Shown: positions 1 through 12,749 of the stretch, in pieces
Layout: every line of letters starts with the position of its first letter
How positions within the stretch are numbered: position 1 is the first letter of the stretch
Source of the DNA: Syngnathus acus
Taxonomy: Eukaryota > Chordata > Actinopteri > Syngnathiformes > Syngnathidae
NCBI RefSeq assembly: GCF_901709675.1
Contig: NC_051096.1
Span: forward strand, 8,645,001 to 8,709,000
Direction of reading: 5' to 3'
Length of the DNA stretch: 64,000 nucleotides
Notes under the pieces: model-generated
Database searches by the model: none
What the model saw: only the letters and a program-made list of their open reading frames with translations
Told to the model about the DNA's origin: nothing
Position numbers and translations under genes: made by a program

Positions 1-675
1 TTGTTGCTCTTTCATTCATGCACTACATTCGTGGCAAAGGGTGAACTACTGGCACTACATTCGTGGCAAAGGGTGAACTACTGGCTCTGCGTATGCCACG
101 TTCTGCCTACCACCACCAGGAAGAAAAGGGAGAAACGTCGGCTTTCGATGCTTTATAAAGCTGGGCCCTTCTCAGCTTGAGATAGGTGGCGACATCAGTG
201 CCTGACAGAAACTCGCTTACCAAAAAACCACAGACAATGGAGGCACATTTATAGCGTGGAGAGGAGAAAATGTGCACTTATTTGACATGATTCCAGGTAA
301 ATTAGCTTTACTGAGTTCGTCAGTTCTTTTTTTTGTAACGAAAACGTAGAGGAGAGAAGAAATGTTCATTCTTAAAATCATTTTAGTGGTGATTTTATGT
401 CAATGAAAAGATTGTAAAGCTACTCACAGCTACTAAAGTACAAATTCAAAATCAATGGAGCCGCATACAGGTCAGGCACATTTAATTGGCGCCTTTAGGG
501 CGGGGTTATATGCTCATAGCCACGCCTTTCGTGGTTGCCAGATAACGTTGACAAACAGCAATCGAGGCACGAAGCTTTGTTCCGTGTTCAATATATTGGT
601 GCTGGCAACACGAGCTCAGACGCTGCCTGGCTGGCTGTCACTTTTGGGGCGCTTGGTTAGGTCGACGGAGCGAAG
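1..675. other. 5' flank of sacm1l
   Basis: No gene is recognised here before the sacm1l start codon. The first bases hold two perfect tandem copies of a 32-bp unit (about 21-84). The part next to the start codon presumably contains the sacm1l promoter and 5' UTR. No TATA box or upstream exon boundary could be assigned with confidence. Confidence 0.5.
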
Positions 676-1117
676 ATGGCGACCGCCTACGAGCGCTACA
701 ATTTGTAAGTACATTCATTGACACCGTTTTTTTTTTTTTAAAAGGCACTATCTCGATCAAACTGTAGCCAGTAAGCTAGCCACAAGACGAGAGTAGCTAC
801 AACCTGGGAGGAAATTAAGCTGTTGCTAACGAGGTGCCAGGACAGCTAAAGTTCACTGAGTACTCTTGTTGGACCCGGAAGTACTGAAGTTGAAACTCAT
901 TATCCATCATTAAAATAAATCAATTATCCGCGCCAAGGCAAAACCTCAAAGTGTTTTGTCTCTCTGTAGATACAACCATTTTCGTCGACTGAGGCAGTTT
1001 ATATTCCGGTAGCTCGCAAATAAAATCGTTGCCAATGTTTATCCCAGAATTGACTTGATTGGACACTTATGGACTTGAAGAATATCTCGTGCCAGTGTGA
1101 GCGACATAGGAGGGAGG

Positions 1118-1199
<82 letters not shown>

Positions 1200-4100
1200 G
1201 AGACAGACAGACAGACAGACAAAGAGACAGACATACAGACAAACGTGTATTCCTGTATGCAATGCCAAACCTGCAACAGCCTTTCTTTCGTAACATTCCA
1301 GAAAAGCAATCTTGACCACTTGAAAATTCTGTTTGAAATTTTGCTATGTCATCACTCCATGATTTAGTTAAGACTAGTTGAAACGTAGTTCCAATGTATT
1401 CTTTGCTTAGAAACGAGCATTTGTCGAAACATATATTGAATGAAAAGACCAGAAGCAAGTCTACTGCTTTTTGAGCAAACTTTGGTGCGACCCAAGGAAC
1501 ATGCAGTTAGTGGAGTTTGGATTATGAAAGGGCAACAATAGGTTGTTTGTGCAGCTCTCTCACTTGAGCACTGTTTGGTCCCATGGCTTCAGTTCTATTT
1601 GACGCTGTGGCTAAACATCAGGTCACACAGGAATCTTCATCTGCTTCTGATCACTACTCAGTGCCTGTGAGATTTAATTCCGAGCGTCGGCATCCCCGCC
1701 GACCATATGATCATAAGCCATATAGGATAGGATGGAAGTTCCCATGGCTCTTTATTTGCATCATCGAGGCAGCAGCTGCCATCTACTGTGTCTTTGACGT
1801 ACTATTGTAACCAGACAATCTCTCGTCAGACACACCACCCCAGAAAAGTTTTTCATTGAAGCCTGCGATGAAGGGGCTGATGCCGTCCTGACTATCGACA
1901 GGGTGTCAAACGAGATGACCCTTACAAGTAAGACCACCGACTCTTACAGACAATTGAGTGGCATATCGGTGCTATTCTGATGTTGTCTTGTTTAACGACT
2001 TCATGTTGACTTGACGGGTGACATTTATCCTTTTGGCACTTTGTCAAAACACTCATCTGTTTTGAATTGACAGGTAAAAAGGATATCCCTGCCTCAGCGG
2101 TGACCAGGCCAATTTGCGGCATCATGGGAACCATTCGCCTGGTTGCTGGTAGCTACTGTCTATCATGAAAGCATATGTCTTTGAGTGTATTGCAGATCTT
2201 GCACTGACTGACTGACTGTCTTTCGGTAGGGATGTACCTCATCGTCATCACTAGGAAGAGAAATGTGGGCAGCCTCATGGGTCATGCAGTGTGGAAAGCT
2301 GTGGATTTTGATATCATCTCTTACAAGAAGACAATTTTGCATCTGTCAGAGATCCAGGTATAAGAGAAGCGGGGAAAAAGTGCCGCTTGTAATTTGGAAC
2401 GGTCCTAATCTTGGGCACTTTGCAAAACTAATCCTCAAAGGTCCTCATGGCCCTACAGCTACCGTGGAGAACATGTACTACTTCACTGGTTCTTTTATCT
2501 CAAACAAAGTATTTTAGGTTGCGTTACCTGTACTGCACGTCGTATATATTTGTGTTTTGGATCCTGGGAAATGTTGGCAGTTCACATCAGGTTTCACTGC
2601 CGTGCAAATTGGCTTGGCACTCTTATCCCATTATCCCAAGAGAGACACACAAAGCCCAAAACCTTAACACGCACGAGTTGTGTTGAAAATTGTAAACGCT
2701 GAGACCAAATGAAAATCTTTTCCCCCCAAATGTCTGAATAGAAAGTCTCTGCATGCTTCGGTCGAAATACACCAAGGACAACATTTTCCGTCCATTTATT
2801 ATCTTCATCTTTTCCAATGGCTGCCAATTGAGTTCAACATTGGTGTGATCCACTTCAGCCTACCTCTGCTAAGGCTGTTGTTTTCCTGTCATTTTCCTAG
2901 TCTCAAGAGAACAAGACCTTCCTGGCCATGCTAAACAATGTGCTGACGACAGACGGTTTCTACTTTTGCACGGATTATGACCTGAGCCACACCCTTCAGC
3001 GGCTGGCCAATACCAGCCCCGACTTCCAGGAGATGAGCTTGCTTGAGAGGGTGAGTGAGTGAGTGAGCGAGCGAGCGAGTGAGTAAGTGAGGCAGCAGGC
3101 CGGCCAGTAGGCCGGCAGGCAGGTCAGCCAGTAGGCCGGCAGGCAGGTCAGCCAGTAGGCCGGCAGGCAGGTCAGCCAGTAGGCCGGCAGGCAGGTCAGC
3201 CAGCAGGCCAGCCAGCCAGCCAGCCAGCCAGCCAGCAGGCCGGCCAGCCAGCAATCCGCCTCCCATCTCCCTCCTGGCCACTCTAACCACATGCAAATGG
3301 GAAGAAGCCTTGTTAGTCCAATCTAACCTTCTCAATTGACGGCTCACAAACGAGAAGTGATAATGATATGTGTGCGTGTTTCAGGCAGATCAGAGGTTTG
3401 TGTGGAATGCAAATCTCCTTCGAGAGCTCGCGGCCGAGCCAGAGGTAACGTGACCAAAGGCCCTTTCACTTCCGGCCGGCTGTGTATTTTTCTAGTCCGG
3501 CCTAACTTGCCATCTACCTTCCCGTAGCTCCACCGGTTTGCGCTCCCTGTTCTACATGGCTGTATCCTTTTTTGTGCTCGTCGGAAACAAATTCAAACAG
3601 CTGCTGTCCAAGCAAATGAAGAGATTCTTATACTTGTCGCAGACTAGTTTCCTTGATCTATCTATTTGTCCAGTCATTGTCATGAAACCGTGTCGCATCA
3701 ACGGGAAGATCTTTGAGTGGATCCTCATATCTCGCAGAAGCTGCTTCCGAGCTGGTGTCAGATACTATGTCAGAGGTAGGTAACAAAAGTCTGCAGCAAC
3801 CGCCCGCGCATATTACTTTCATGACTCAGCCTTGCACAATGAGGCTCGTAGTCGAGCAATCGTTGAATTGGTTCCCGTAGGTGAGATTTTCTTTTCTAAT
3901 CCATCGTTTGATTTTGGCGCAAGGAACGGACGGATCCAGGGAAATTTGTCCGACATCGTACAAACGACCGATTTTCTGCCCATTTCTTTGAATCGCTTCC
4001 AGTTGATTTGAGTTGAAATGTTTTTGACACAGCGTAGTAGAGAATATGCCAAGTCTGTGCTCTACTCCCCAGGCATTGATTCGGAGGGCCACGCTGCTAA

Positions 4101-6579
4101 CTTTGTTGAAACGGAGCAGATGGTATTATACGAAGGAGCCAAAGCTTCCTTTGTGCAGGCAAGTGTGACGACAACTGCGACCGCCCGCCCGTCTGCAAGT
4201 GGTCAAATACTTTTTCCGTCCCATAGACGAGAGGCTCGATGCCTTTTTACTGGAGTCAGAGGCCCAACCTGAAATACAAGCCCAAACCCATTATCAGCAA
4301 AACCAGCAGTCACGTAAGGACAAGTCTTCAGTTGCTCTTTCAATGGCCCCAACTCCATAGTAAGCGCTTGAAAATGTCTTTCAGTTGGATGGTTTCCAGA
4401 GGCATTTTGACTCTCAGCTTCTAATCTATGGCAAACAAACACTTCTTAACCTGGTAAGTCTCCAATGAAATGGGGCCAAATCATTTGAGGCAGCTCTGCT
4501 CAGATGAGGTCTCATCATATGCGGTCTAGAATTGGAAAGCTTCCACAATACTATGTATCTCCATTTCCAAGTGCTCTTTTTATCTTGTTTTCCAGGTCAA
4601 TCAGAAAGGCTCTGAAAAGCCACTTGAACAGGCATTTGCCAAGATGGTGGCTACTACCAACAATGGATTGCTGAAGTAAGTGGCGCTCGTTCCATTCCTT
4701 TCTATTACTTTTTCAAACCAATTGGAAAGGGTGCCTCGTACACGTGCTGTTTCTGTATTCTATTTTCTTTGCAATTAGTGTGCCATGAATGTTTTCCATC
4801 CTCAGTTACATCGCCTTTGACTTCCACAAAGAGTGTAGCCACATGAGATGGGATCGTCTCCAGATCTTGGTGGAAGCCGTGGCCGAAACGCAAGATGAAT
4901 ACAGGTGGTATTTCGCACGGCAGCCGAATGAAAGCCTTGAAGGTTCGAGCGCAAAGGCATTCCTTTGCGCAGTTACTTCATGGTGAACCCGGACGGAAAG
5001 CTACTAGCGCAGCAGAAAGGCGTCTTCCGCAGCAACTGTATGGACTGCTTGGACAGAACCAACGTCATCCAGAGCCTTTTGGCACGACGCTCCTTGCAGT
5101 CTCAGCTCCAGGTAAACGCTGAGACAAAAGGCCAATCAATACATGAGCTTTACCGTCCGTATGGGGTTGTCTCTCTTTAGAGAATGGGGGTTCTGAATGT
5201 CGGACAGCGTCTTGAAGAACAGGCTGACTTTGAGAGGATCTACAAAAATGGTAATGCGCTACTTGTATCTACCTTGTTAGCACGTGGCGTGGCGTGACGT
5301 GACGTGACGTGACGTGGCGTGACGTGACGTGGCGTGGCGTGACGTGGCGTGACGTGGCGTGGCGTGACGTGGCGTGACCTGACGTGAGCGTACTCTCTGT
5401 CTCTCTGTCTCGCTTACACAATGCCTGTGTGTGTGTGTGTGTGTGTGTGTGCTTTCTAATGGAATCAGCATGGGCTGACAATGCCAACGCATGTGCCGTA
5501 CAGTACGCCGGAACCGGTGCATTAAAAACCGACTTCACAAGGTACAGTCCCATATCAAATGACTAACACGTGTTACTGACATTATTGTCGCAGCTTCTCC
5601 CTGCCAAAACTTTTTCTCCCTCTTTCCCGACTCAGGACAGGGAAAAGAACCCATTGGGGATTGTTGATGGATGGCTGGAACTCAATGATCCGCTATTACA
5701 AAAACAACTTCTCTGATGGCTTCCGACAAGTATGTTCCATCCACAGAAAGACTTGGTTGGTGTCGTTATGCCATTCAAGCAAAAAAAAGTGGACGAAAAT
5801 ACGTACCGTTTCTTTGCTTTGCTTTCAGGATTCAATTGACTTGTTCCTGGGCAATTTTGCCATTGATGAATCCGACGGCCCCGGTCCTCTCAGGGTGCAG
5901 AAAGACTGGAAGTTCCTCACCGTGAGTCCATGACTATTTTGTCACTTTGCAGCGTAAGCAAATGAACTTCAATGTCGCCCTCTGATCTTGTTTTACAGCT
6001 ACCGATCGTCATGTTGGTGGCATTCTCAATGTGCATTGTATGCTTTCTCATGGCTGGTAAGTTCCATTTCACCTCTACTAATTTCAACTCACTCACTGCA
6101 GAACCCTTTGCCATGGGAGCTTCAAGTTTAGTTAAGAAACATGGGGCAATGCTATGAATAAATTAATAAGCATCATTTGAGCTAAAAGGCTTTTTTTTTT
6201 CCTTGGTATGATATTCCATTTAGCACTTAGTATTTATTACCTGACACACCCACCCTTGTGTCAGTTCGAGCTTGTTGCATTTCCTGTTTGACAGTGAGCA
6301 AACATGTTGGAATATAAAAAATACATTCCAGACACGTGAGTGTGTTTTCCTCCCAAAGTGTCTTTTCTCTTGAAAGAATCCACTTATTTCTAGTCAGTTG
6401 TTTAAATCAATAATATTTCGGGCTTTGTTTTCTTTCTTTCAGGTGACACATGGACAGAGACTTTTGCTTATGTGATGTTTTGGGGCGCTTGTAGCGCCAT
6501 CACAGCCACCATCATCCTCTTTAATGGGCAAGACTTTGTGGATGCTCCTAAACTTGTTCACAAAGAGAAGATGGACTGA
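676..6579 (+). CDS. sacm1l: Phosphatidylinositol-3/4-phosphatase SAC1 (20 coding exons, complete)
   Basis: ER/Golgi membrane phosphoinositide phosphatase that hydrolyses mainly PtdIns4P. Coding exons: 676-704, 1830-1927, 2074-2148, 2230-2357, 2901-3050, 3385-3444, 3528-3561, 3674-3775, 4073-4158, 4227-4313, 4385-4453, 4596-4675, 4806-4904, 4973-5111, 5181-5250, 5469-5541, 5636-5729, 5829-5921, 5999-6056, 6443-6579. Phases agree throughout and give 586 residues, against 587 in human as I recall it. The start reads [10 protein letters not shown]. The catalytic C-x5-R motif is CMDCLDRTN with Cys388. Two C-terminal membrane segments lie at about 523-542 and 547-570. The C-terminus KEKMD fits a KxKxx COPI retrieval signal. 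All introns are GT-AG except the one after 4158, which reads GC-AG. Intron 5 holds a 24-bp minisatellite and intron 15 a GTGGC/GTGAC repeat. No break is seen, so this is a functional gene. Confidence 0.96.
1121..1241. repeat. (GACA)n microsatellite
   Basis: A nearly pure GACA tetranucleotide array with a few interruptions near its end, inside intron 1 of sacm1l. The open frames across it are repeat artefacts of the Cys-Leu-Ser-Val and Asp-Arg-Gln-Thr type. Confidence 0.95.
3051..3250. repeat. GAGT/GAGC array plus 24-bp GC-rich minisatellite
   Basis: Directly after the exon 5 donor of sacm1l the intron opens with GAGT/GAGC repeats. It continues with about four copies of a 24-bp unit built from CCGG, CAGG and TCAG blocks, and ends in a (CCAG)n run. 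It is confined to intron 5. Confidence 0.9.
4159..4226 (+). other. sacm1l: GC-AG intron of sacm1l
   Basis: The junction needed to join the exon ending KASFVQ to the exon starting TRGSMPFYW has the donor CAG|GCAAGT and the acceptor CATAG. No GT donor nearby keeps the frame. GC donors with otherwise perfect consensus are a known minor class of U2 introns. The intron is 68 nt long. Confidence 0.85.
5280..5452. repeat. GTGGC/GTGAC pentanucleotide array and (GT)n
   Basis: A run of mixed GTGGC and GTGAC units covers about 5281-5388, followed by a (GT)n tract at about 5428-5452, all in intron 15 of sacm1l. The pentamer resembles the GTGGCG-type repeats near 28.7 kb and 47.2 kb. Confidence 0.9.
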
Positions 6580-8433
6580 GCAAGTTGTGTGTGTGTATGT
6601 GTGTGTGTGTGCGCGCGCATATCGGGGTACGCAATCATCACTCTGAGGACCAGAGCAAGATGTATTGTCAACATTTATCTCTTCACATGCTATCTGATGT
6701 GTCCATATTTGAGGGGTGAACAATTGGAGTCTTTTCAAAGGCATTGATTATTGCGTTCTCAGCGGGGAGCTCGCAAATGATCACCAGACGTTTGCCTAAA
6801 CCCGATGAACTAACTAACTCCTTGACGACAACGCAACGTTCGCTGCCTTCAAAAGCGCTCGCAATAGGGATAGGAGCTTAAGATGTTTCGTGGTGTGTTA
6901 CACAGACAAATAAATCAGGATTAGGGTTCATCTGTTCCAAAAGGCATGTAGTCAAAAGGATTGGATCGTGATCAACAGCCTTTCCTCCTGGCAAAACACT
7001 TTGGGTTGTCCTGTCAACTTTCTACCATTCCTGTTGTTACCTGTATTCTTCAGTTGCCTTCTTTATTGTGTGTACGTCAGGATTCTTTAGTCTACATTGT
7101 CATCTTCTGTGTCCAATTTTGTGACGGAATAGGGAGCGAGCGAGCGAGCGAGCCTTACCGCAACTCGTGAAAAGCAACAATTGCCCCTCCAAGCTAAAAG
7201 AGCTTCATTGCGCAAATGACTACTTTTGTATGATTGAACTTCCTTAGAAATGTACTCACAATGGCTGCCAAGACCAATTGACATATACAATTAAGATAAC
7301 TGGATAGTCACTCACAACTTGTATGTAATTGTTGCATTATTACATTAAATAGTATCAATATTCCTGAAGTTTTGAACAGTTTTTTCATGTATGCACATTT
7401 TTGTTGACTTGTACTGCTACATTTATCACGAAGCCATTCATCGTGATATGTAGTGTGGTATAAGGATATTGTGCAGTCATCTAAATATTGTCCTCAGTTA
7501 TTAGTAGTTCTAACTCAAGAGAATTTCTTTTTTTTTTTTTTGCCCAAGGTAATTATTGTATGTTTGCACAGAAATGATCATGATTTGTAAACGACACATT
7601 GTCATGTTTGCAAGAAAGCTACTCAATTGCACACACAACTTCATGTTGCTTCAACTGACACATTTTGCATATTTGATGGATGACCTTGCAAGACTTTGGG
7701 TTTCTAATGTGTATTGTGTTGTCATTATGTTGACATAGTATATACTATATACACACGTATAGACATGATAATAAGTGATAAATAATATTTTCACACACTG
7801 TAGAGCATTAATATCATTTAGTAGTTGCTTCTGTTGTGATTTAACCTCTAGCTCATCTGTTCTAAATGATTTTTTGCAAATTTGTCAACAGTTACGCTTG
7901 TGATTTCAAAATGTCAACTTGGTTATTTGCGGGGATTTGATGGTGTCACAAATCTCACTATGTATTTACAGTACATTGTATTTTGGGTCCAGGTCGACCA
8001 ATTTGTGATTTTCTCCTCAGCAGTCAACTCTATTTAAGCCTTCATCACTTTGTTTGAATACTGTATATTTGACAATAAACTACTGTGAACGAACATTGTC
8101 TTGTGTTTTGAAAGTCTACTTTTCGAAAGCGCTTTTCAAATGAACTCGAGTGAAGGAAGTCGTCACAGACTGCCAAATGCTTTTGTAGTTCTTGTACAGT
8201 AGGTGGCACTATGCAACCAAAGTGTGTTAGGCCAGATCAAAAGAAGAAGAAGGAGGAGTGGGCCGAGTCAGGCATTTCCGGCACGTTGACTGACGTCGTT
8301 CTCGTTCAGCGAGCGATGCTAGCACGTCTGCGCTAGCGCGCCGTCTCGTTAGCATGTGGGCGCCAATACGTTTATTTCGATCTTCCTTTGGCTTGTAGAC
8401 TCCAGTTCCAAATCCTGCATTGTCGACCACACC
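6580..8433 (+). other. sacm1l 3' UTR and sacm1l-trnau1ap spacer
   Basis: Non-coding. AATAAA occurs at 6909-6914 and at 8074-8079. The second is followed by a GT-rich stretch, so the sacm1l 3' UTR may run to about 8.1 kb. The remaining 350 bp up to the trnau1ap start codon should hold that gene's promoter. A CRE-like TGACGTCG lies at 8291-8298. Confidence 0.6.
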
Positions 8434-10500
8434 ATGAGTACATTATGGATGGGGAATGTAAGCTCATATCTTCTTTTTTTTTTTGGAAGTGTTAGAGGAG
8501 ATATTGAAATGCAGCCAGATGGTCACGTTAGCTAAGCTCAACGCGGGCGCACCATGCTAGCAACAGCTAACTATGCGCCATTTAAACCATGCGTTTTGCC
8601 CACTTGACCCCTTTCCGTCGTCAATTCCTCAAGTATATACGATAGCGTTGTGAATTCTATGCACGTTTGTTTCAACTCTCACAATTTGCACTTTCCACGT
8701 GTTGTATTCACTTCATCGCCAACGTCAGCAGCTCGCACCAATACAGATGACTGACTATATATAGATGTGACCTGAGCATTGAATTGCTCGTTATCTGAAT
8801 TTAGTTTCTATGCTGCTCTGTAGCTGGATGCTTATATGGACGAGAAGTTCATCACCAGAGCCTTTTCTACCATGGGTGAGCAGGCCGTCAGTGTTCGGAT
8901 CATACGCAGCAAAGTTCCAGGGTGAGCGTCTAAGCTTCGTCTAGTTCTTGTTGTTCCTGGACCTGTGATTCTAATTTGCCCTTTGACAGTGCGCCACCAT
9001 CCAGCAGTGCATTGGGTTATTGTTTTGTGGAAATGGCCGATGAGGCCACAGCTGAAAGGTGTCTTCGTAAAATAAACGGGAAATCTCTACCAGGAGCCAG
9101 TCCGGTATGAAGAATAGTTGGCGAGTTTGTCATTATTTCTGATCGGATAACACGTTGAACTTTTTTGTCCCGCAGCCTACAAGATTCAAGTTAAACCGAG
9201 CCACTTTTGGCAAACAAGAAACAGGGTGAGTCTAAATGAAGATTTGAAAGTGGCCTACCTACGATCCATGAGATGTATTTTGTTGTTGACGCATCATAAT
9301 TGATCCCGTTTCATCTTTTGTAGTCAGATGTATTCTTTGTTTGTGGGAGATCTCACTCCGGAGGTCGACGATGGAATGTTGTACGAGTTCTTCTACAATC
9401 GATTCCCTTCCTGTCGGGGAGGAAAAGTGGTGCTGGACAGTATGGGAAACTCCAAGTAAGTCCAAAATGTCAAATGTAAGAGAAGAACAAAAAAAAAAAG
9501 AGAGATTGAGACGTTGCGTGTTTTGCTATAGGGGTTGCGGCTTTGTCCAGTTCCCAGACGAGCGCCTGCAGAAACGCGCGCTTGATGAGTGTCAAGGAGC
9601 TGTGGGATTGGGGGGTAAACCCCTGCGACTCAGCTTGGCAGCCAGCAAGTACGTTTGTTTCGGAATGCTTTTTGCATGGCGTTGTTATGGAACGCCAAAG
9701 TGATCTCCAACAACCGGACCGGACGGAGCAAATGGTCTTGTTTTTCGCCAATTGCTCAATCGTTCACGAACGATCTAATCTGCAGCATTATTTCAAGTCA
9801 TTTGATTGGTTTTCCCAAATGGTTCAGTCACCACTCCACATTATTGGCAGGAATGTACCACATTTGAGTTGGTCTCCTTCTCGACATGACATTTGTCAAC
9901 ATGTACGGAAGTATTTCAGACCTGAATACCGACACATGTGGTTGTCTGTGCCTGCAGTTTAAGGAACAGACCGCTGCAGCCTGAGACCAAAGCATGGCCG
10001 ACAGGCACCGGCTACACGCCGCCGTACGACCAGTACAGCCAGTACCAGCAGCAGGCCTATCCTAACTATTACTCCTCCTGGGGCTACGATCAGACGGCAG
10101 CAACGTACGGCTACACGTACCCGCAGTACGATTACTCGCAGTATGCCCAATCGCAGGTAAGCTCTCCTTGCCGTTTTTGGAATCCGACGTGCCTGTTTTG
10201 TAAATAGCAATTCTGACGTGTTTTTTTTTTCCTCTTTCCAGGAAATCGATCTTCAGGATGATGGACTTGAAGGTTTGTTCAGATCCATCACCAACTAATT
10301 ACTGTCGTGGTGTGTTTCACTCAGAAAGTGTCTGTGTTGCAGATCCGTCAGCAGAGCTGGATGTGGTGGAAACAAACAAAAGGTTCTTCCAGAATAGCGA
10401 AGAACTGTATGATGCTCTAATTGACTGTCAGTGGAAATCAGCAGAGTTCTCGGCAGAACAGGACGAACTGATGTTAACCATACCGGACCCACTTTCCTAG
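8434..10500 (+). CDS. trnau1ap: tRNA selenocysteine 1-associated protein 1 (SECp43), 9 exons, complete
   Basis: RNA-binding protein that associates with tRNA[Ser]Sec and the selenocysteine machinery. Exons: 8434-8457, 8824-8921, 8990-9104, 9176-9225, 9324-9455, 9532-9648, 9958-10156, 10242-10272, 10343-10500. Phases agree and give 307 residues. It opens with [15 protein letters not shown], the RRM1 start typical of SECp43. RRM1 covers about residues 4-80. RRM2 covers about 97-180, with an RNP2-like [20 protein letters not shown] and an RNP1-like GCGFVQF. A Tyr/Gln-rich segment follows (about 200-245), then an acidic tail containing [12 protein letters not shown]. All introns are GT-AG. Teleosts may carry paralogues; which copy this is cannot be told from the window. 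Confidence 0.93.
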
Positions 10501-10785
10501 TAAAACCGGATGCAGTCGCTTCATGAGAATTTATTTACAGACATCTGCTAGCTAGAGCATTGACAGTATGGACTTTATTTAGAAATCTCTAGGCATACTT
10601 GTTGTCAGTCAAGTGGGCGAAGCGGATCATTTTGTTAGGACAAAAATGCTTTTTCTTTCTTTCATATTCAAGTTGTGTCTAAGGTTTTTGCCAACAAATT
10701 TAAGCTTGATGTTAAAATACATCATTGAAAAATTGACTTCTGTTGCATGTGTTTTGTTTGATGTGTTTTTCATTCTTTTGTCTTC

Positions 10786-10791
10786 AATAAA
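10786..10791 (+). other. Poly(A) signal of trnau1ap
   Basis: AATAAA about 290 bp after the trnau1ap stop codon, followed by T-rich sequence. It is the likely 3' end of that transcript. Confidence 0.6.
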
Positions 10792-10871
10792 TTTCTAATT
10801 GAAATTGTTTCTCTTGTCTCATCCAATTATATCTGCGATATTTTTTTGGTTGAGTTTTTCCTTGCCCTTTT

Positions 10872-10978
10872 GGGAGCTTCAGATCAGGGGATGCTTTGAG
10901 AATAATTGTCCATTTTTGTCTATGTGAAGCCCTTTGAGACTGCTTGTGATTTAGGGCTATACAAATCAACTTGACTTG
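10872..10978 (+). repeat. Dispersed repeat, 3'-end type (copy 1)
   Basis: About 105 bp beginning GGGAGCTTCAGATCAGG and ending in an ACTTGACTTG-like tail. It is nearly identical to 26715-26818. Similar 3' ends are common in fish LINE/SINE families; the exact family was not identified. Confidence 0.7.
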
Positions 10979-11064
10979 CGATCAAACGTCTTTAGGAATG
11001 CTCAATTCAGACGAGGGATCCATCCTCGTGCTTTGTTCAAGTCTGCAGTGCGAAACATGAACAC

Positions 11065-11822
11065 TAGGGGTGTAACGATTCATCGATACACATCGATTAA
11101 TCGATATAATGCTCTACGATTTATTGGCATCGATGCTAAACGTAAACATCGATTTATATCGCCGTGTTTGACCTCGGACATTAGACGCGACTTTATTTTG
11201 AAATCCAGTTCATTGTCGCTTGCTTCCTCTTTCCGGGAGCAGTACGCGGCGTGTTGTGTTGTGAGCAGAGCAGGCACGTGAAAGGGGAGCCGACAACTAC
11301 GCGGCTCCTGGGCTGGTGCTATGGCTAGTGTCTGACCAAGAAGACGAGGAAATTCGCTCCCCTTTGGGCTTCAAGTCATTCGTTTGGAAGCACTTTGGAT
11401 TCCAAAGAAAAGATGGCTCAACGGACAATTAAAATTATTGTAAATAAATAGTTCAGTAATGCACTTTAAAGTTAATGGTATTACAAAAAAAGAAAGAATA
11501 TTCATTTTTCTTTACTTATATGAGAAAAAATATAGGAATTTGATAAAGTTCAGTGTTAAAATAAGCACTTTGTATACTACAATACTCTTGTAATTTCCTA
11601 AATAAAGAGTTTTCAGTACCTTGTTGATTTTGCGTATGAATTGTTATAAATCAGGATATTGTTCTACATTTAAAAAAATTAAAATATCGATCGTGCAGCA
11701 CTATATCGTGATGTATCGTGAATGAATCACAGCAGGCTTTAAGATATCGGCAAATATCGTATCGAGATTCTTTGTATCGATATGATATAGTATCGTGACA
11801 AAACCCGCGATTTACACCCCTA
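11065..11822. mobile_element. Non-autonomous hAT-type DNA transposon with perfect 8-bp TSD
   Basis: The 758-bp element starts TAGGGGTGTAACGATTCATC and ends with the imperfect inverse, finishing TTTACACCCCTA. Both flanks carry the same 8-bp direct repeat ATGAACAC (11057-11064 and 11823-11830). Terminal inverted repeats plus an 8-bp target duplication are the hAT hallmark. Sub-terminal regions are rich in ATCGAT-like blocks. The interior has no transposase-length reading frame, so it depends on another element for movement. Confidence 0.9.
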
Positions 11823-12418
11823 ATGAACACATCTCAATCTTGATTAGATGTTCTCTTTCACTATCGATTGTGGCATAGCGCAGCAACGTTACAGATGTGC
11901 AAGGATTTGTTAGTTTGATCGTTTGACACCATGAAGCGGGACACCGGAACAATCGGTTACCAGTTTTCCCAGTAGCAAAAATTGTGCTTCCGAAATCTCT
12001 TGATTTAGATTCCGCGGACAACTCCCATTTAAGGTCGCCGTCCGAAACACTGACGTTGTTGAAGCCCTTTTTAACAACTATCAGGTTGCAGTTCTTCTAT
12101 GTTCAGTGGTAAAACGTTTCTCTGTCGCGGTGTCGCAGTCTTGGCAAAAGTTGGTAAATAATATTTAAAATTGTATAAAGGTGTTGGTAGTATTATTAAT
12201 ATTAAGGCGGAGATGACAAAGTTCACAGTGGTTGCGGTTGTGTTAATATGTGACTGTATTTGGAGGCTGGAAAAATGCTGCGTGTTGCATTGTGGGTAAC
12301 CTGTTTCTTGGTTTTGATTGGTTACTTTTGCGACGCTGCTCCAAAAGGAGTCCGTTGATTGGTTAGTGATACATTGGCGAGTACGCCGACCAAAGAACCT
12401 GGAAAAGAGATGGATATC

Positions 12419-12749
12419 TTAAAGATTAAAGTCCCAATAATCGTCACACACACACACACCTGGGTGTGGTGAAATGTGTCCTCTGCATTGAACCCATCCC
12501 CGTGTGATTTTAATCCATCCCCTGGGGGAGAGAGAGGGGAGCAGTGAGCAGCAGCGGTGCCGCCGGGCTCGGGAATCAGTTGGTGATCTAACCCCCCAAT
12601 TCCAACCCTTAATGCTGAGTGCCAAGCAGGGAGGCAATGGCTCCCATTTTTATAGTCTTTGGTATGACCCGGCCGGCCGGCCGGCCGGGGTTTCAACCCA
12701 CAACCTTCCAGTCTCAGGGCGGACACTCTACCACTAGGTCACTGAGCTG
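12419..12749 (-). mobile_element. tRNA-derived SINE, full-length type (copy A)
   Basis: On the minus strand it begins CCAGCTCAGTGACC, contains a box-A-like TAGTGGTAGAGTG and a box-B-like GGGTTGAAACC, and ends in a TTTAATCTTTAA-type tail. It is about 90% alike by eye to the copies at 28.9 kb and 38.0 kb. It has a CCGG-repeat expansion just after box B and a (GT)n near its 3' end. The family was not named. Confidence 0.85.

Noticed and set aside
21-84. Two perfect copies of a 32-bp sequence at the window start
   Set aside because: A simple tandem duplication with no motif that suggests a function.
999-1458. Several 70-139 codon frames on both strands
   Set aside because: They read through the (GACA)n array and encode only short periodic repeats; no splice or family support.
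3090-3240. Regularly spaced 24-bp repeats that could suggest a CRISPR array
   Set aside because: Contiguous tandem repeat without unique spacers, in an intron of a vertebrate gene.
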